Positions 51,027-61,856 of a DNA stretch of 64,000 bases are shown in pieces. How positions within the stretch are numbered: position 1 is the stretch's first letter; each line of letters begins with the position of its first letter. The position numbers and the translations under genes are program-made. The stretch is taken from contig JAEUMR010000027.1 of NCBI GenBank assembly GCA_016791385.1, positions 1-64,000 on the forward strand, given 5' to 3'. The notes under the pieces were generated by a model, which was given only the letters and a program-made list of their open reading frames with translations, ran no database searches and was not told where the DNA came from. The DNA is from Hyphomonadaceae bacterium. Its GTDB lineage: Bacteria > Pseudomonadota > Alphaproteobacteria > Caulobacterales > Aquidulcibacteraceae.

Positions 51027-52948
51027 TTTGCGCGGGCCTGCGCCTGCACTTGCCGCACCCGCGGCAGGATTTCGCGCTGTGCGCGGTCGCTAATATCGGC
51101 GGTGTAGCTGATCTGCGTCCAGGGTCCGCGCATAGCGAAGGGCACGACGATGCCGCCACGCGGGGAGCGCGGCGCCAAGCGCAGGTCGAGCCGCCGTTGC
51201 GGTGTGTCGATCACGCCGATGCCGGGGATGCGCAGATCGGGCGTGTTGAAGGAGAGATTGTCGGACGCCAGCACGCCGTCGGCGATGGCGAAAGTCGCCG
51301 AGAACCCCTGGAACGGCGTGCTCGCTTCCGGCGCGATCAGCTCGCCGCGTAGGGCGTTGCGGATGGTGCGGGCGACGCCGCCGAGATCGACGCCATGCAG
51401 CGTGCCGGAGACGACCTCGATGTGCGCAGCCCCATCCAATGCGCCTAGCAGCTCGCTTTGCGTTGCGCCCCGCGTGCGCAAATTGAGGCTGACCTCGGCG
51501 TGCCCCTCGATGTTCGAGAAATTGATTGCGTCGGTGAGGAAGCTGCGTGCGTCGACACGGTCGAACACGAATTCCTGCACCATCCGCGTCGCCGGTTCGC
51601 GCGCGTCGATCTCAAAGCGGCCGTGCCCCGAACCGCCATAGAGCGTGATGTTTTGCAGCGTTGCGGCGAGAAAGCCGTCATTGAGCACGAGATTGAGGCG
51701 CGAAGCGTCAACGCGCATGTGCTGCACCAGCACGGCGTGCGTCACCAGTTCGAGGTCGGCGTTGATGGAGCGGAGGCCGGAGAAGTCGACTGGCGCTTGC
51801 CCCGTTGCGCTCTGCACGTCGAGCGCCCGCGGCGCGGCTTCGACAGCGGCGATCTGCGCCGTGGGCGCGCTCGCATCGGCGAGAGCGGTCGGGGCTTGGC
51901 CCTCGGGTGTGGCTTGGCCGGTGAGATAGGGATTGAGGTCGAAATCGAACAGCTCAAGCCGGCCGCTGATGTAGGGCTTGCCGCCGCGCTGGGTGACGGC
52001 GAAATCGCCGCGGCCGCCGATGCGGTCGAGCGTGAAGGCAGCGTTGGTGAAATTGTAGAGCCCGCGGCCGACGGCGAGACGGCCAGAGACGCGGAATGCC
52101 TGCAGGTTGGCCTCGCCTGCGATCGGCGCGCCTGTCCATGCTGCGAGCTGGCGCAAGCTCGGCCCTGTTGCTTCTACAAGACCAGCGACCTCGCCAGAGG
52201 CGGCAATAGTCTGACCTTGGAAGCTGGCGTTGAGGAGTTCGCTCTCCATCTGCAGCGTCAGCTGCGTGATCTGCCCGCGCATCGCCGCGCCGGGCTGGGC
52301 GATACTGAGCGCGAGCGTGATCGGCTTGTCGGCGTAGCGCACGGAGCCTTCCACGTTCATCGGCCGGTCAAGACCGTCGAGCGCCGTGCGAAGTTCGACA
52401 TCGCCGACGATCCAGCCTGCGCCGCGCCGCGCGTCGAAATAGCTCACCTCGCCATCGCTGATGCGGATGCTTTTGAGCGTGGTGCGCGCGGCGTTGACCG
52501 CGGGAGGGCGCGGCGTGGCGGGGGCGGGGGACGGCGTCGTGCTCGGACGCGCGGTCAGCACCCAGTTCGGGCGCCCCTGCGCGTCGATCTCAAGGGCGAT
52601 GTGCGGCGCCTGGAGCACCAGATTGCGCACCACGACCTGACGGTCGAGCAGGGGGCGCAACTCGACGCCGACATCGAGTTCGCCGGCGCTGACGAAGGCG
52701 GGAGCGCGGCCGCCTTCGACGTTGGCGATGGTGATGTCTTCGGCGCGAAGGCCTAGGACGGGCCAGAAGCTGACGCCTGTGGGGCCGGCGATCACGACGT
52801 CACGGCCGGTGGCGTTCTCGATCGCCCGTTCCACCTCCGCGCGCACGTCGATCCGGGAGACGAGGTAGGCGAGCGCCCCTGCGGCTAACAGGATCAGAGC
52901 GACAAGGGCCCCGAGGATGATGATGAGCCAGCGCCAAACGCCCTTCAT
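51023..52948 (-). CDS. AsmA-family envelope protein
   Basis: 641 residues. One N-terminal membrane helix (about 6-32, LIIILGALVALILLAAGALAYLV) is followed by a long periplasmic beta-rich domain with the AsmA start (VERAIENATGRDVVIAGPTGVSFWPVLGLRAEDITIAN, about 40-78) and the C-terminal FEIDAREPATRMVQEFVFDRVDARSFLTDA … AsmA end (about 445-640, GALDGAAHIEVVSGTLHGVDLGG). AsmA-like proteins are inner-membrane-anchored lipid-bridge candidates that affect outer-membrane assembly. It is divergent from the CobW gene with a 71-bp gap and ends in the xseA stop. Confidence 0.88.
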   Translation of the reverse strand: MKGVWRWLIIILGALVALILLAAGALAYLVSRIDVRAEVERAIENATGRDVVIAGPTGVSFWPVLGLRAEDITIANVEGGRAPAFVSAGELDVGVELRPLLDRQVVVRNLVLQAPHIALEIDAQGRPNWVLTARPSTTPSPAPATPRPPAVNAARTTLKSIRISDGEVSYFDARRGAGWIVGDVELRTALDGLDRPMNVEGSVRYADKPITLALSIAQPGAAMRGQITQLTLQMESELLNASFQGQTIAASGEVAGLVEATGPSLRQLAAWTGAPIAGEANLQAFRVSGRLAVGRGLYNFTNAAFTLDRIGGRGDFAVTQRGGKPYISGRLELFDFDLNPYLTGQATPEGQAPTALADASAPTAQIAAVEAAPRALDVQSATGQAPVDFSGLRSINADLELVTHAVLVQHMRVDASRLNLVLNDGFLAATLQNITLYGGSGHGRFEIDAREPATRMVQEFVFDRVDARSFLTDAINFSNIEGHAEVSLNLRTRGATQSELLGALDGAAHIEVVSGTLHGVDLGGVARTIRNALRGELIAPEASTPFQGFSATFAIADGVLASDNLSFNTPDLRIPGIGVIDTPQRRLDLRLAPRSPRGGIVVPFAMRGPWTQISYTADISDRAQREILPRVRQVQAQARAN

Positions 52949-53019
52949 GCGGCCTCTCCCAGTCTCGCTGGGACAGCCTAGCCGCTGGCGCCGTCCGCCG
53001 GAATAGCTATCTAGAGGCC

Positions 53020-54066
53020 ATGACCCAACCCGTTCCCGTCACCGTGCTCACAGGCTTCCTGGGCGCGGGCAAGACCACGTTGCTCAACCGCATCCTGACT
53101 GAGCAGCACGGCAAGAAATACGCCGTCATCGTCAACGAGTTCGGCGAGATCGGCATCGACAACGACCTGATCGTCGATGCCGATGAAGAAGTGTTCGAGA
53201 TGAACAATGGCTGCGTCTGCTGCACCGTGCGCGGCGACCTCATCCGCATCATCGAAGGGCTGATGAAGCGCAAGGGGCGCTTCGATGCGATCCTGGTCGA
53301 GACGACCGGGCTGGCGAAGCCGGCGCCGGTTGCCCAGACCTTCTTCGTCGATGCTGATGTCCGCGCGAAAACCAAGCTTGACGCGATCGTCACGGTCGTT
53401 GACGCCAAGCATGTGCTGCATCAGCTGGAGAATTCTGAGGAAGCGGCGGAGCAGATCGCGTTCGCGGACGTAATCCTGCTGAACAAGACCGATCTGGTTT
53501 CCAAGGAAGAGCTGGCTGCAATCGAGCGCCAGCTGCGGGCCGTCAACGCGACCGCGCGGCTTCACCGCATGAGCCGCGGCGATATCGCGCTCGATGCGAT
53601 CCTCAATCTGCACGCGTTCGACCTGGACCGCATCACCGAGATCGATCCGCACTTCCTACCCGATCACGCGTGCGACGATGCCTGCGCGCACCATCATGAG
53701 CATGAGCACGGCCACGATCATGAACATGGCCACGATCACCATCATCGTGAGCATGACCATGTCGCCGCCGCCGGCATCAGCAGCATTTCGCTTTCGACGG
53801 ACAAGCTGATCGATCCGCAAAAATTGCTACCGTGGTTGAATGACCTGACACAGCAGCGCGGTCCCGATATTCTGCGGTTAAAGGGCATCTTCGCATTCCC
53901 CGACGAGCCGAAACGCTTCGTGGTGCAGGGCGTGCATATGATCATCGAGGGCGATACCCAGCGCGACTGGCGCCCGGACGAAAAGCGCTCGTCGCGCCTC
54001 GTTTTTATCGGCCGCAACCTCGACCGCGCCGAACTGGAGCGGGCCTTCGTCGCGTGCGCGGCGTGA
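53020..54066 (+). CDS. CobW/COG0523 metal-handling GTPase
   Basis: 348 residues of the COG0523 G3E GTPases. Walker A GFLGAGKTTLLNRIL (about 11-25), the metal-binding CxCC motif NGCVCCTVRGDL (about 65-76), ETTGLAKPAPV (about 92-102) and NKTD (about 157-160) are all present. A very His-rich stretch (about 221-251, HHHEHEHGHDHEHGHDHHH) suits zinc or nickel binding. The family delivers zinc or cobalt to target enzymes. The WD40 gene follows with GTGA overlap, so it is coupled. It is divergent from AsmA. I see no clear Zur-box upstream. Confidence 0.9.
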   Translation: MTQPVPVTVLTGFLGAGKTTLLNRILTEQHGKKYAVIVNEFGEIGIDNDLIVDADEEVFEMNNGCVCCTVRGDLIRIIEGLMKRKGRFDAILVETTGLAKPAPVAQTFFVDADVRAKTKLDAIVTVVDAKHVLHQLENSEEAAEQIAFADVILLNKTDLVSKEELAAIERQLRAVNATARLHRMSRGDIALDAILNLHAFDLDRITEIDPHFLPDHACDDACAHHHEHEHGHDHEHGHDHHHREHDHVAAAGISSISLSTDKLIDPQKLLPWLNDLTQQRGPDILRLKGIFAFPDEPKRFVVQGVHMIIEGDTQRDWRPDEKRSSRLVFIGRNLDRAELERAFVACAA

Positions 54067-55058
54067 CCGCGCAAGTTTATCAGACCGGCCGCCGGCTTGC
54101 GCTCGGCGCCAGCGCCTCGTCCGTGCATTGGCTCGGCGATGAGGCGCTCTTTGCGCTCGGCGACGCCGCCGTGGTCGCGGCGCGGCGGGAGGGTGAAGCG
54201 CGGCGGATCGAGGCGCATGACGGCGCGATCTTGAGCGCTGCGCTGCATCCGGACGGCAGGCGGCTCGTGACCGGCGGTGACGATGGACGCGTCAAGGCAA
54301 TTGCTCCAGATGGCGGCGTTGAAACAATGGCCGAACTGCGCAGGTGGGTGGATCACCTCGTGGCCAGCCCGGTGTCCGGCGTGATCGTTGCGGGCGTTGG
54401 CAAGCAAGCCATTGTGCTGCGCGATGGCAAGGAGAGTCATCGCTTCGATTATCCGTCGAGCGTCGGCGGCCTTGCGTTGGATGCGAAGGGGCGGCGGCTC
54501 GCGGCAAGCCACTATAACGGCGTCACTTTGCGTTACGTGCTGACGGCGGACGACAAGGGAGTCGCCCTCAATTGGGCAGGCTCACACCTTGCCACCACCA
54601 TTTCGCCCGACGGCGCCTACGTCGTCACCGGCATGCAGGAAAATGCGCTGCACGGCTGGCGCCTGCCGGAGAAGACCGATCTTCGGATGGATGGCTATCC
54701 GGCCAAGACCAAGAGCTTTTCGTGGGACAAGCGCGGCCGCTGGATGGCGACATCGGGCGCTAACAGCGCGATCGTCTGGCCGTTCGTCGGCAAGCTTGGC
54801 CCGCAAGGCAAACCGCCATTGCAGCTGGGTGAACGCGAAGCGTTGGTGACTGCGGTTGCGTTCCATCCTGCAGAGGAAACGCTGGCGATCGGCTACAGTG
54901 ATGGCGCCGCGATCGCCGTGCGCCTTTCAGATCAGATGGGTGTGGAGCTCGATGAGCCAGGCGAGGGTGCGGTGTCAGCGCTCGCTTGGAGCGCCGATGG
55001 CAAGCGTCTCGCTTTGGGCGACGAGGCCGGGCGCGGGGCGATCATCGACCTCGGCTAG
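54063..55058 (+). CDS. WD40-repeat protein
   Basis: 331 residues of repeated about 40-residue beta-blades, for example HDGAILSAALHPDGRRLVTGGDDGRVKAI (about 50-78) and NWAGSHLATTISPDGAYVVTGMQENALHGW, ending FHPAEETLAIGYSDGAAIAV and SALAWSADGKRLALGDEAGRGAIIDL. This makes a beta-propeller, usually a protein-binding scaffold. GTG 54063 overlaps the CobW stop by four bases (GTGA), a strong sign of coupling; pairs of CobW and WD40 genes are known in alphaproteobacteria. It shares stop bases (CTAG) with the convergent DUF3137 gene. Confidence 0.82.
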   Translation: MTAQVYQTGRRLALGASASSVHWLGDEALFALGDAAVVAARREGEARRIEAHDGAILSAALHPDGRRLVTGGDDGRVKAIAPDGGVETMAELRRWVDHLVASPVSGVIVAGVGKQAIVLRDGKESHRFDYPSSVGGLALDAKGRRLAASHYNGVTLRYVLTADDKGVALNWAGSHLATTISPDGAYVVTGMQENALHGWRLPEKTDLRMDGYPAKTKSFSWDKRGRWMATSGANSAIVWPFVGKLGPQGKPPLQLGEREALVTAVAFHPAEETLAIGYSDGAAIAVRLSDQMGVELDEPGEGAVSALAWSADGKRLALGDEAGRGAIIDLG

Positions 55059-56038
55059 GCTGGCGGCCGCGCCGCCTGCGCGGTCAGCACTTGGTCCATC
55101 ATTTTCACTACGCCCGCGATCTCGTCGACGATGCGCCGTGCGCGGGCTGGATCGACCAGCGGCTTGAAAAGATCGCCCGGCTCGAAAAGATTGCCGCCCT
55201 CGACCGCGACGAGCACGTCGCCGCCCTGGAAGGCGCAGCGAATGCGCTTGCCGCGCAGGGCTGTCTCGAGCGCGATCAGGCGCTCCATCATCACCGGGTG
55301 GAGCAGGTAGCGCGCCTCGACTTGGTCCGTGCTGTAGACTTCGAAGGCCTTCTCAAACTGCGATGCGACCAGCCCTACGCGCTCAAGTTTGCGGTCGTCG
55401 ATTTCGCCGCCGCCGAAGCCGTTGAAAATGCCGGCATCGCGCCGCACGATGGTGACGCCAAGGAATTCACGCGGGAATTGCATGCGGATGATCTGGCCGC
55501 GGAAGACGGTGGTGTAGCGCGTGCGGCCCTTGCTGTCGGTGGTGCGCTGCTCAAGGTGCGCTTCATAGAGATCGTAGCGCGCGCCCTTGTGTGTGCCGGA
55601 GAACATGTCTTCGAAGTTCGAGCGCTGATAGCTCGGCAGAAGACGCAGCTGCTTCACGCGTGAGAGCGCGGGCGGATCGAAGCCGCCGAGCTTGAAACTG
55701 GCCGCCATCGCGTCGGCGATGGCGGAGCAATATTGTTGCTTCAGCCGTTTTCCGAGTTGCGCGAGCGGTTGATAGGCGATCGCCAGAGCAATGACGCCGG
55801 TAACGAGGGCGGCCATCAGGCCCGGCATGAATGCGTGCGCCCAGATCCCGACTGCAAACGCGGCGGCAAGCGCAACGCCGCCGCCGATCAGCGCGCGGCG
55901 CTTGAATGATTCAACCGCGGCCAGCCGATCATCCTCATTGGAAGAAAAGCAGGGCTCGATCCGCTCTTTGTAGAGACGCTGAAACGTCGCTTCATCGAGG
56001 TGTGCGAGGTCGAGCGCGGCTGCTCCGCTTTCGCTCAT
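55055..56038 (-). CDS. DUF3137-family membrane protein
   Basis: 327 residues resembling DUF3137 proteins. It has two neighbouring membrane helices (about 50-90, ALIGGGVALAAAFAVGIWAHAFMPGLMAALVTGVIALAIAYQPLAQLG) and a soluble C-terminal part with TVFRGQIIRMQFPREFLGVTIVRRDAGIFNG (about 176-206) and VEARYLLHPVMMERLIALETALRGKRIRCAFQGGDVLVAVEGGNLFEPGD, the typical family end. The role is unknown. Its ATG overlaps the epimerase stop by ATGA, so it is in the valS-epimerase transcript. Convergent with WD40 (four-base overlap). Confidence 0.75.
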   Translation of the reverse strand: MSESGAAALDLAHLDEATFQRLYKERIEPCFSSNEDDRLAAVESFKRRALIGGGVALAAAFAVGIWAHAFMPGLMAALVTGVIALAIAYQPLAQLGKRLKQQYCSAIADAMAASFKLGGFDPPALSRVKQLRLLPSYQRSNFEDMFSGTHKGARYDLYEAHLEQRTTDSKGRTRYTTVFRGQIIRMQFPREFLGVTIVRRDAGIFNGFGGGEIDDRKLERVGLVASQFEKAFEVYSTDQVEARYLLHPVMMERLIALETALRGKRIRCAFQGGDVLVAVEGGNLFEPGDLFKPLVDPARARRIVDEIAGVVKMMDQVLTAQAARPPA

Positions 56039-56996
56039 GCCGCCGCCAGCTCGCGCAGGCCTTGCTCAACGGAGATGACGGGTTGGTAGCCCATTTCCGC
56101 CCGCGCCTTGTCGTCTTTCAAGACGCTGTCGCGCGACATGATCATGGCGCCGAAGCGCGTCACTGGCGGCTCGCCCTTCAGGTTGAACGTGCGCCAGGCG
56201 AATTCTGAGACGCTTGCGAGCGAGTCAGCCAGCCAAGACGGGATGTTCTTGTCGGGCAGGGCGATGCCTTGGGTTGCGGCGATGGCGGAGATGATCTCGC
56301 GCATCGATCGGACGCCGTCATCGAGCACGAAATAAGCTTGGCCGCCGCGCCCCTTAGTCAGCGCCAACTCGATCGCGTGAACGAGATTGGCGATGTGGGT
56401 GGTGGAAGTTTGGGCGCGGCCGCCATTGATCCACATCCACTGACCAGTCTTGGCCATGTGACGGATCGCCGGCAACAGCGTTGTGTCGCCCGGCCCCCAG
56501 ATGAAGCGCGGACGCAGAATGATGGTTTGGAAATCGCCCGTGTTGGCCGCTTCCACCAATTCCTCGGCGCGCGCCTTGGTCCAGGAATAGGGGTAGGGCG
56601 AGTTTGGCGCGCGCGGGTAGGTTTCGTCCACGCCGCGCAGATGCTGGCCGCGCCAGAGCACGCTCTCGGTGCTGATATGGATGAAGCGCTTGGCCCCAGC
56701 CTCACGCGCGGCCTTGAGCACGTGCGCCGTGCCGTCGATGTTGAAGCGCTTCCACGCTTCAACGGGGCCCCATTGTTCAACGAACGCGGCGCAGTGGAGC
56801 ACGGCGTCAGCGTCGCCAATGTGCGCGGCTGCCACGTCTTCCAGGTCGCAGCGGACGGGCGTGGCGCCGAGCGCGCGGATAGCCGCATCGGATTTCTCCG
56901 ACCGTGACATCGCCCGGACGTCATGCCCATCGGCGACAAGCTTCTTCGCCGCAGCGCCGCCGACAAATCCAGAAGCGCCGGTGACAAAGATGCGCA

Positions 56997-56997
<1 letters not shown>
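56035..56997 (-). CDS. NAD-dependent epimerase/dehydratase (3-beta-HSD-like SDR)
   Basis: 320 residues of the extended SDR group. IFVTGASGFVGGAAAKKLVADGHDVRAMSR (about 3-32) is the NAD(P) loop, and YPYSWTKARAEEL (about 137-149) is the YxxxK site. It resembles 3-beta-hydroxysteroid dehydrogenase/nucleoside-sugar epimerases; the substrate could be a steroid-like or sugar-nucleotide compound. The start overlaps the valS stop by one base (TAATG), and DUF3137 follows with ATGA overlap, so it is in the valS transcript. Confidence 0.85.
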
Positions 56998-59726
<2,729 letters not shown>

Positions 59727-59783
59727 TTGCCAGCCTATAGCAGGCGGGACCGCCACCGGGCGAGATGGCATCTCGCAGCTGCA

Positions 59784-59815
59784 AACGAAAACGCCCCGGC
59801 CTTGGCCGGGGCGTT
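59784..59815 (-). terminator. Intrinsic terminator after popZ
   Basis: A perfect 12-bp inverted repeat (AACGCCCCGGCC / GGCCGGGGCGTT, 59790-59801 and 59804-59815, two-base loop) is followed on the minus strand by TTTTCGTTT. It lies 24 bases after the popZ stop and 58 before valS, and should separate the two transcripts. Confidence 0.85.
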
Positions 59816-59838
59816 CGCAATCCGTGCTGTCTGGCGAG

Positions 59839-60330
59839 CTACCGCGCCAAACGCGCAATCCGCTCCAGTTCGGCCTCAACCCGGGCTTCGACGATCGAGG
59901 GCAAGTTCTGGTCGAGCCATTCCTTGAGCATCGGCTTCAGCAACTCGCGCACGACGCCTTCGACAGTCTGGCCGGGCGTATCGGCGATACGCAACGTGCC
60001 CGCGAGGCGAGCCATTGCACCTGCGGCGGCGGTCGCGCTCGGCGTGGACAAGATTGTGTCCACCGTGGGCTCAATGGCGGGCGCAACCGCGCGCGCGGGC
60101 GTTGGCGCTGGAGCAACAGGAGCGGGCGGCGCTTCCTGCGCAACGACCTGTTCCACAGCCTCAAAGACGAGGTCGTCATCAATGGCCGGGGGCGGTGCAA
60201 CCGATTGTTCGGTCTGCGTCAGATCGAGCACCGGCTCGTTCGGGGCTTGCTCTTCCTCCGAGATGATCCTGCGGATCGACGCCAAAATCTCTTCCATGGA
60301 AGGTTCGGCTTGCGGGTCTTGCAGCGCCAT
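59839..60330 (-). CDS. popZ: PopZ polar organising protein
   Basis: 163 residues. The N-terminal helix (AEPSMEEILASIRRIISEE, about 8-26) is the partner-binding region of PopZ; an acidic, Pro-rich spacer (about 28-95) follows, and the C-terminal oligomerising helices (VEGVVRELLKPMLKEWLDQNLPSIVEARVEAELERIARLA, about 122-161) end the protein. In Caulobacter PopZ condenses at the poles, anchoring the ParB-parS centromere and recruiting cell-cycle kinases. ATG 60330 with GAGG eight bases upstream is preferred to the TTG at 60351. The gene is next to valS, as in Caulobacter. Upstream has four GANTC sites in 77 bp. Confidence 0.9.
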   Translation of the reverse strand: MALQDPQAEPSMEEILASIRRIISEEEQAPNEPVLDLTQTEQSVAPPPAIDDDLVFEAVEQVVAQEAPPAPVAPAPTPARAVAPAIEPTVDTILSTPSATAAAGAMARLAGTLRIADTPGQTVEGVVRELLKPMLKEWLDQNLPSIVEARVEAELERIARLAR

Positions 60331-60355
60331 CTTCAGCCTCGCGAATTCCAAAATT

Positions 60356-60432
60356 GAGTCGTTCGACTCGAAGCGTATTGCGCGCGCTGATTCCCGTCCA
60401 TCGGACCAGGGCTCACGCAGCGGCTTTGAATC
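60356..60432. promoter_or_regulatory. Cluster of four GANTC (CcrM) sites before popZ
   Basis: GAGTC (60356-60360), GACTC (60365-60369), GATTC (60389-60393) and GAATC (60428-60432) all fall within 77 bases directly before the popZ start. In a genome this GC-rich GANTC should occur about once per 300 bases. Clusters like this mark promoters controlled by CcrM methylation and GcrA in Caulobacterales. Confidence 0.6.
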
Positions 60433-60465
60433 TCTTGCCGCACATGCTGGCGGCCGAGGAATAAA

Positions 60466-60502
60466 GGAACGTTAATGGAGATTGCGAACGGCTAATCGTT
60501 CC
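60466..60502 (-). terminator. Possible weak terminator after pcm
   Basis: On the minus strand GGAACG (60497-60502) and CGTTCC (60466-60471) could pair over a 25-base loop, followed by TTTATT. The stem is short and the loop long, so termination is only possible. Confidence 0.3.
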
Positions 60503-60519
60503 GTTTCACCAACGCCGCC

Positions 60520-61170
60520 TCAGAAGGCAAACGCGCGCGGTTTGGCAAGGCCGGGCGCCAGCGGCGGAAACGCATCAAAGGCGAGGCGGTATCCAATCGC
60601 ACTGTCGCTGCGTGCATAGATTCGCGCCGAACCCACGGCGCCGTCGCGTACAATCACGCCCAGCCGCCCGCCTGGAGCCAGCTGATTGAGCCATGCCTCC
60701 GGGACAAACTCCGCTGCGCCGTTGAGCATGATCACATCGTACGGCGCTTCATCCTTCCAGCCGTCGGCAGCGGAGGTCGAAACCGTCTTCACATTGGTGA
60801 GGCCGCAGGATTCGAGCGCGGCGCGGGCCGCGAACGAAAGGTCTGGGTCGGGATCGAGCGTGATCACTTCCTTGCAGCATGCGGCCAGTACGGCTGCGCC
60901 ATAGCCCGTCGCGCCCGCGATCTCGAGAGCCCGCTCGTGCGGCTGCGGATCGAGCGCCTGGATCAGTTTAGCTAAATCGCGCGGGCGCATCAGCGTGCGT
61001 CCCGGAGCCACATCAGGCTCAAGATCGGCGTAGGCGAGCGGTCGTTTGTTGGCTGGCGCGAAGCGCTCGCGCGGCAGCGAGCGCATGGCGCGTTGGATGC
61101 GGGTATCGGTCACGTCCGCGGTGCGAACCTGACTTTCCACCATGATGTCGCGCGTGTGGGCCAGATCCAT
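60520..61170 (-). CDS. pcm: Protein-L-isoaspartate O-methyltransferase-like
   Basis: 216 residues. The start MDLAHTRDIMVESQVRTADVTDTRIQRAMRSLPRERFAP (about 1-39) and TLMRPRDLAKLIQALDPQPHERALEIAGATGYGAAVLA (about 59-96) match the alphaproteobacterial PCMT-like proteins, where the SAM loop EIAGATGYG replaces the common EIGTGSGYQ. It may repair isoaspartyl residues, but the divergent SAM loop leaves this open. In Caulobacter-type genomes a tolC gene commonly sits between this gene and popZ; here nothing lies between except 189 bases with the popZ control region. Confidence 0.78.
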   Translation of the reverse strand: MDLAHTRDIMVESQVRTADVTDTRIQRAMRSLPRERFAPANKRPLAYADLEPDVAPGRTLMRPRDLAKLIQALDPQPHERALEIAGATGYGAAVLAACCKEVITLDPDPDLSFAARAALESCGLTNVKTVSTSAADGWKDEAPYDVIMLNGAAEFVPEAWLNQLAPGGRLGVIVRDGAVGSARIYARSDSAIGYRLAFDAFPPLAPGLAKPRAFAF

Positions 61171-61302
61171 CTGCCGCCGTCTCCTTGGGGCGCGGGGTTA
61201 AGCTGCTGCCCGCCCCGTTGCAAGCAGTCGGCTTGCCGCGGAACCGCCGCGCTCCTTGACCGCGCCCATCGCACGCGCCTAGGAAACGCGTCCCTCAGCG
61301 GC

Positions 61303-61376
61303 GGCCTCGTGGCGGAGTGGTGACGCAGCGGACTGCAAATCCGTGCACCCCGGTTCGATTCCGGGCGAGGCCTCCA
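61303..61376 (+). tRNA. tRNA-Cys (GCA anticodon)
   Basis: Full cloverleaf: acceptor GGCCTCG/CGAGGCC, D-arm GCGGAGTGGTGACGC, anticodon arm GGACTGCAAATCC with GCA, T-arm CCCGGTTCGATTCCGGG, discriminator T73 and encoded CCA. U73 with GCA anticodon is the cysteine identity set. Confidence 0.97.
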
Positions 61377-61594
61377 TATTCCTTCGCAGAATTTGTCAGG
61401 CGCTGACGGCGCGGCCCGCGCCAGCACGAACGCGGGCGTGACATCAGCGCCGCCGGCGAGTGCCAATTGCGGGCAATTTCAAGGATTTGGCAAAGTCGGT
61501 GAAGATCCGTTTGCCTATTAACTCGGCCTTAACCGGTTAGTGCGATCTTACACCTTGTCTTCCCTTGGAGACACCCCACCATACCCAACGCCTT

Positions 61595-61627
61595 CGAGGG
61601 CCCCGCAAGGGGCCCTCGTTTTCCTTT
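61595..61627 (+). terminator. Strong intrinsic terminator downstream of tRNA-Cys
   Basis: A perfect 10-bp stem (CGAGGGCCCC / GGGGCCCTCG) with a GCAA tetraloop and a run TTTTCCTTT. It lies 218 bases after tRNA-Cys. Either it ends a long tRNA transcript or it ends a separate small RNA from the stretch 61377-61594, which holds no credible gene. Confidence 0.9.
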
Positions 61628-61712
61628 GGGGATGGCGCCGATCAGGTCTTTCCCCCTGGCGTCGAACTTGATAGAGACCCCGCCGCGCAGCGTTTTGCGG
61701 CGCTAGAATGTT

Positions 61713-61786
61713 CCTCGGTAGCTCAGTGGTAGAGCAACCGGCTGTTAACCGGTTGGTCGTAGGTTCGAATCCTACCCGGGGAGCCA
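61713..61786 (+). tRNA. tRNA-Asn (GTT anticodon)
   Basis: Full cloverleaf: acceptor TCCTCGG/CCGGGGA (one T-G pair), D-arm GCTCAGTGGTAGAGC, anticodon arm CCGGCTGTTAACCGG with GTT, T-arm GTAGGTTCGAATCCTAC, discriminator G73 and encoded CCA. G73 with GTT fits asparagine. Confidence 0.97.
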
Positions 61787-61818
61787 TTCTCCTTTCTTCA
61801 TCTGGTTGGAATTTCTTC

Positions 61819-61851
61819 GCCCGCTGGCCGTCGCCCGCGGGCTTTGTTTTT
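61819..61851 (+). terminator. Terminator after tRNA-Asn
   Basis: GCCCGC (61819-61824) and GCGGGC (61837-61842) form a 6-bp stem with a 12-base loop, followed by TTTGTTTTT. Position 33 bases after tRNA-Asn and before the convergent glycosyltransferase stop supports it. Confidence 0.75.
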
Positions 61852-61856
61852 GGCGA

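Noticed and set aside
61110-61466. Minus-strand frame with an RPRPESNRGARICSPLRHHSATRP-type protein
   Set aside because: It is the antisense of tRNA-Cys and also overlaps pcm; the same kind of tRNA artefact.
61548-61787. Minus-strand frame with a GFEPTTNRLTAGCSTTELP-type protein
   Set aside because: It is the antisense of tRNA-Asn, a well-known false protein family arising from tRNA genes.
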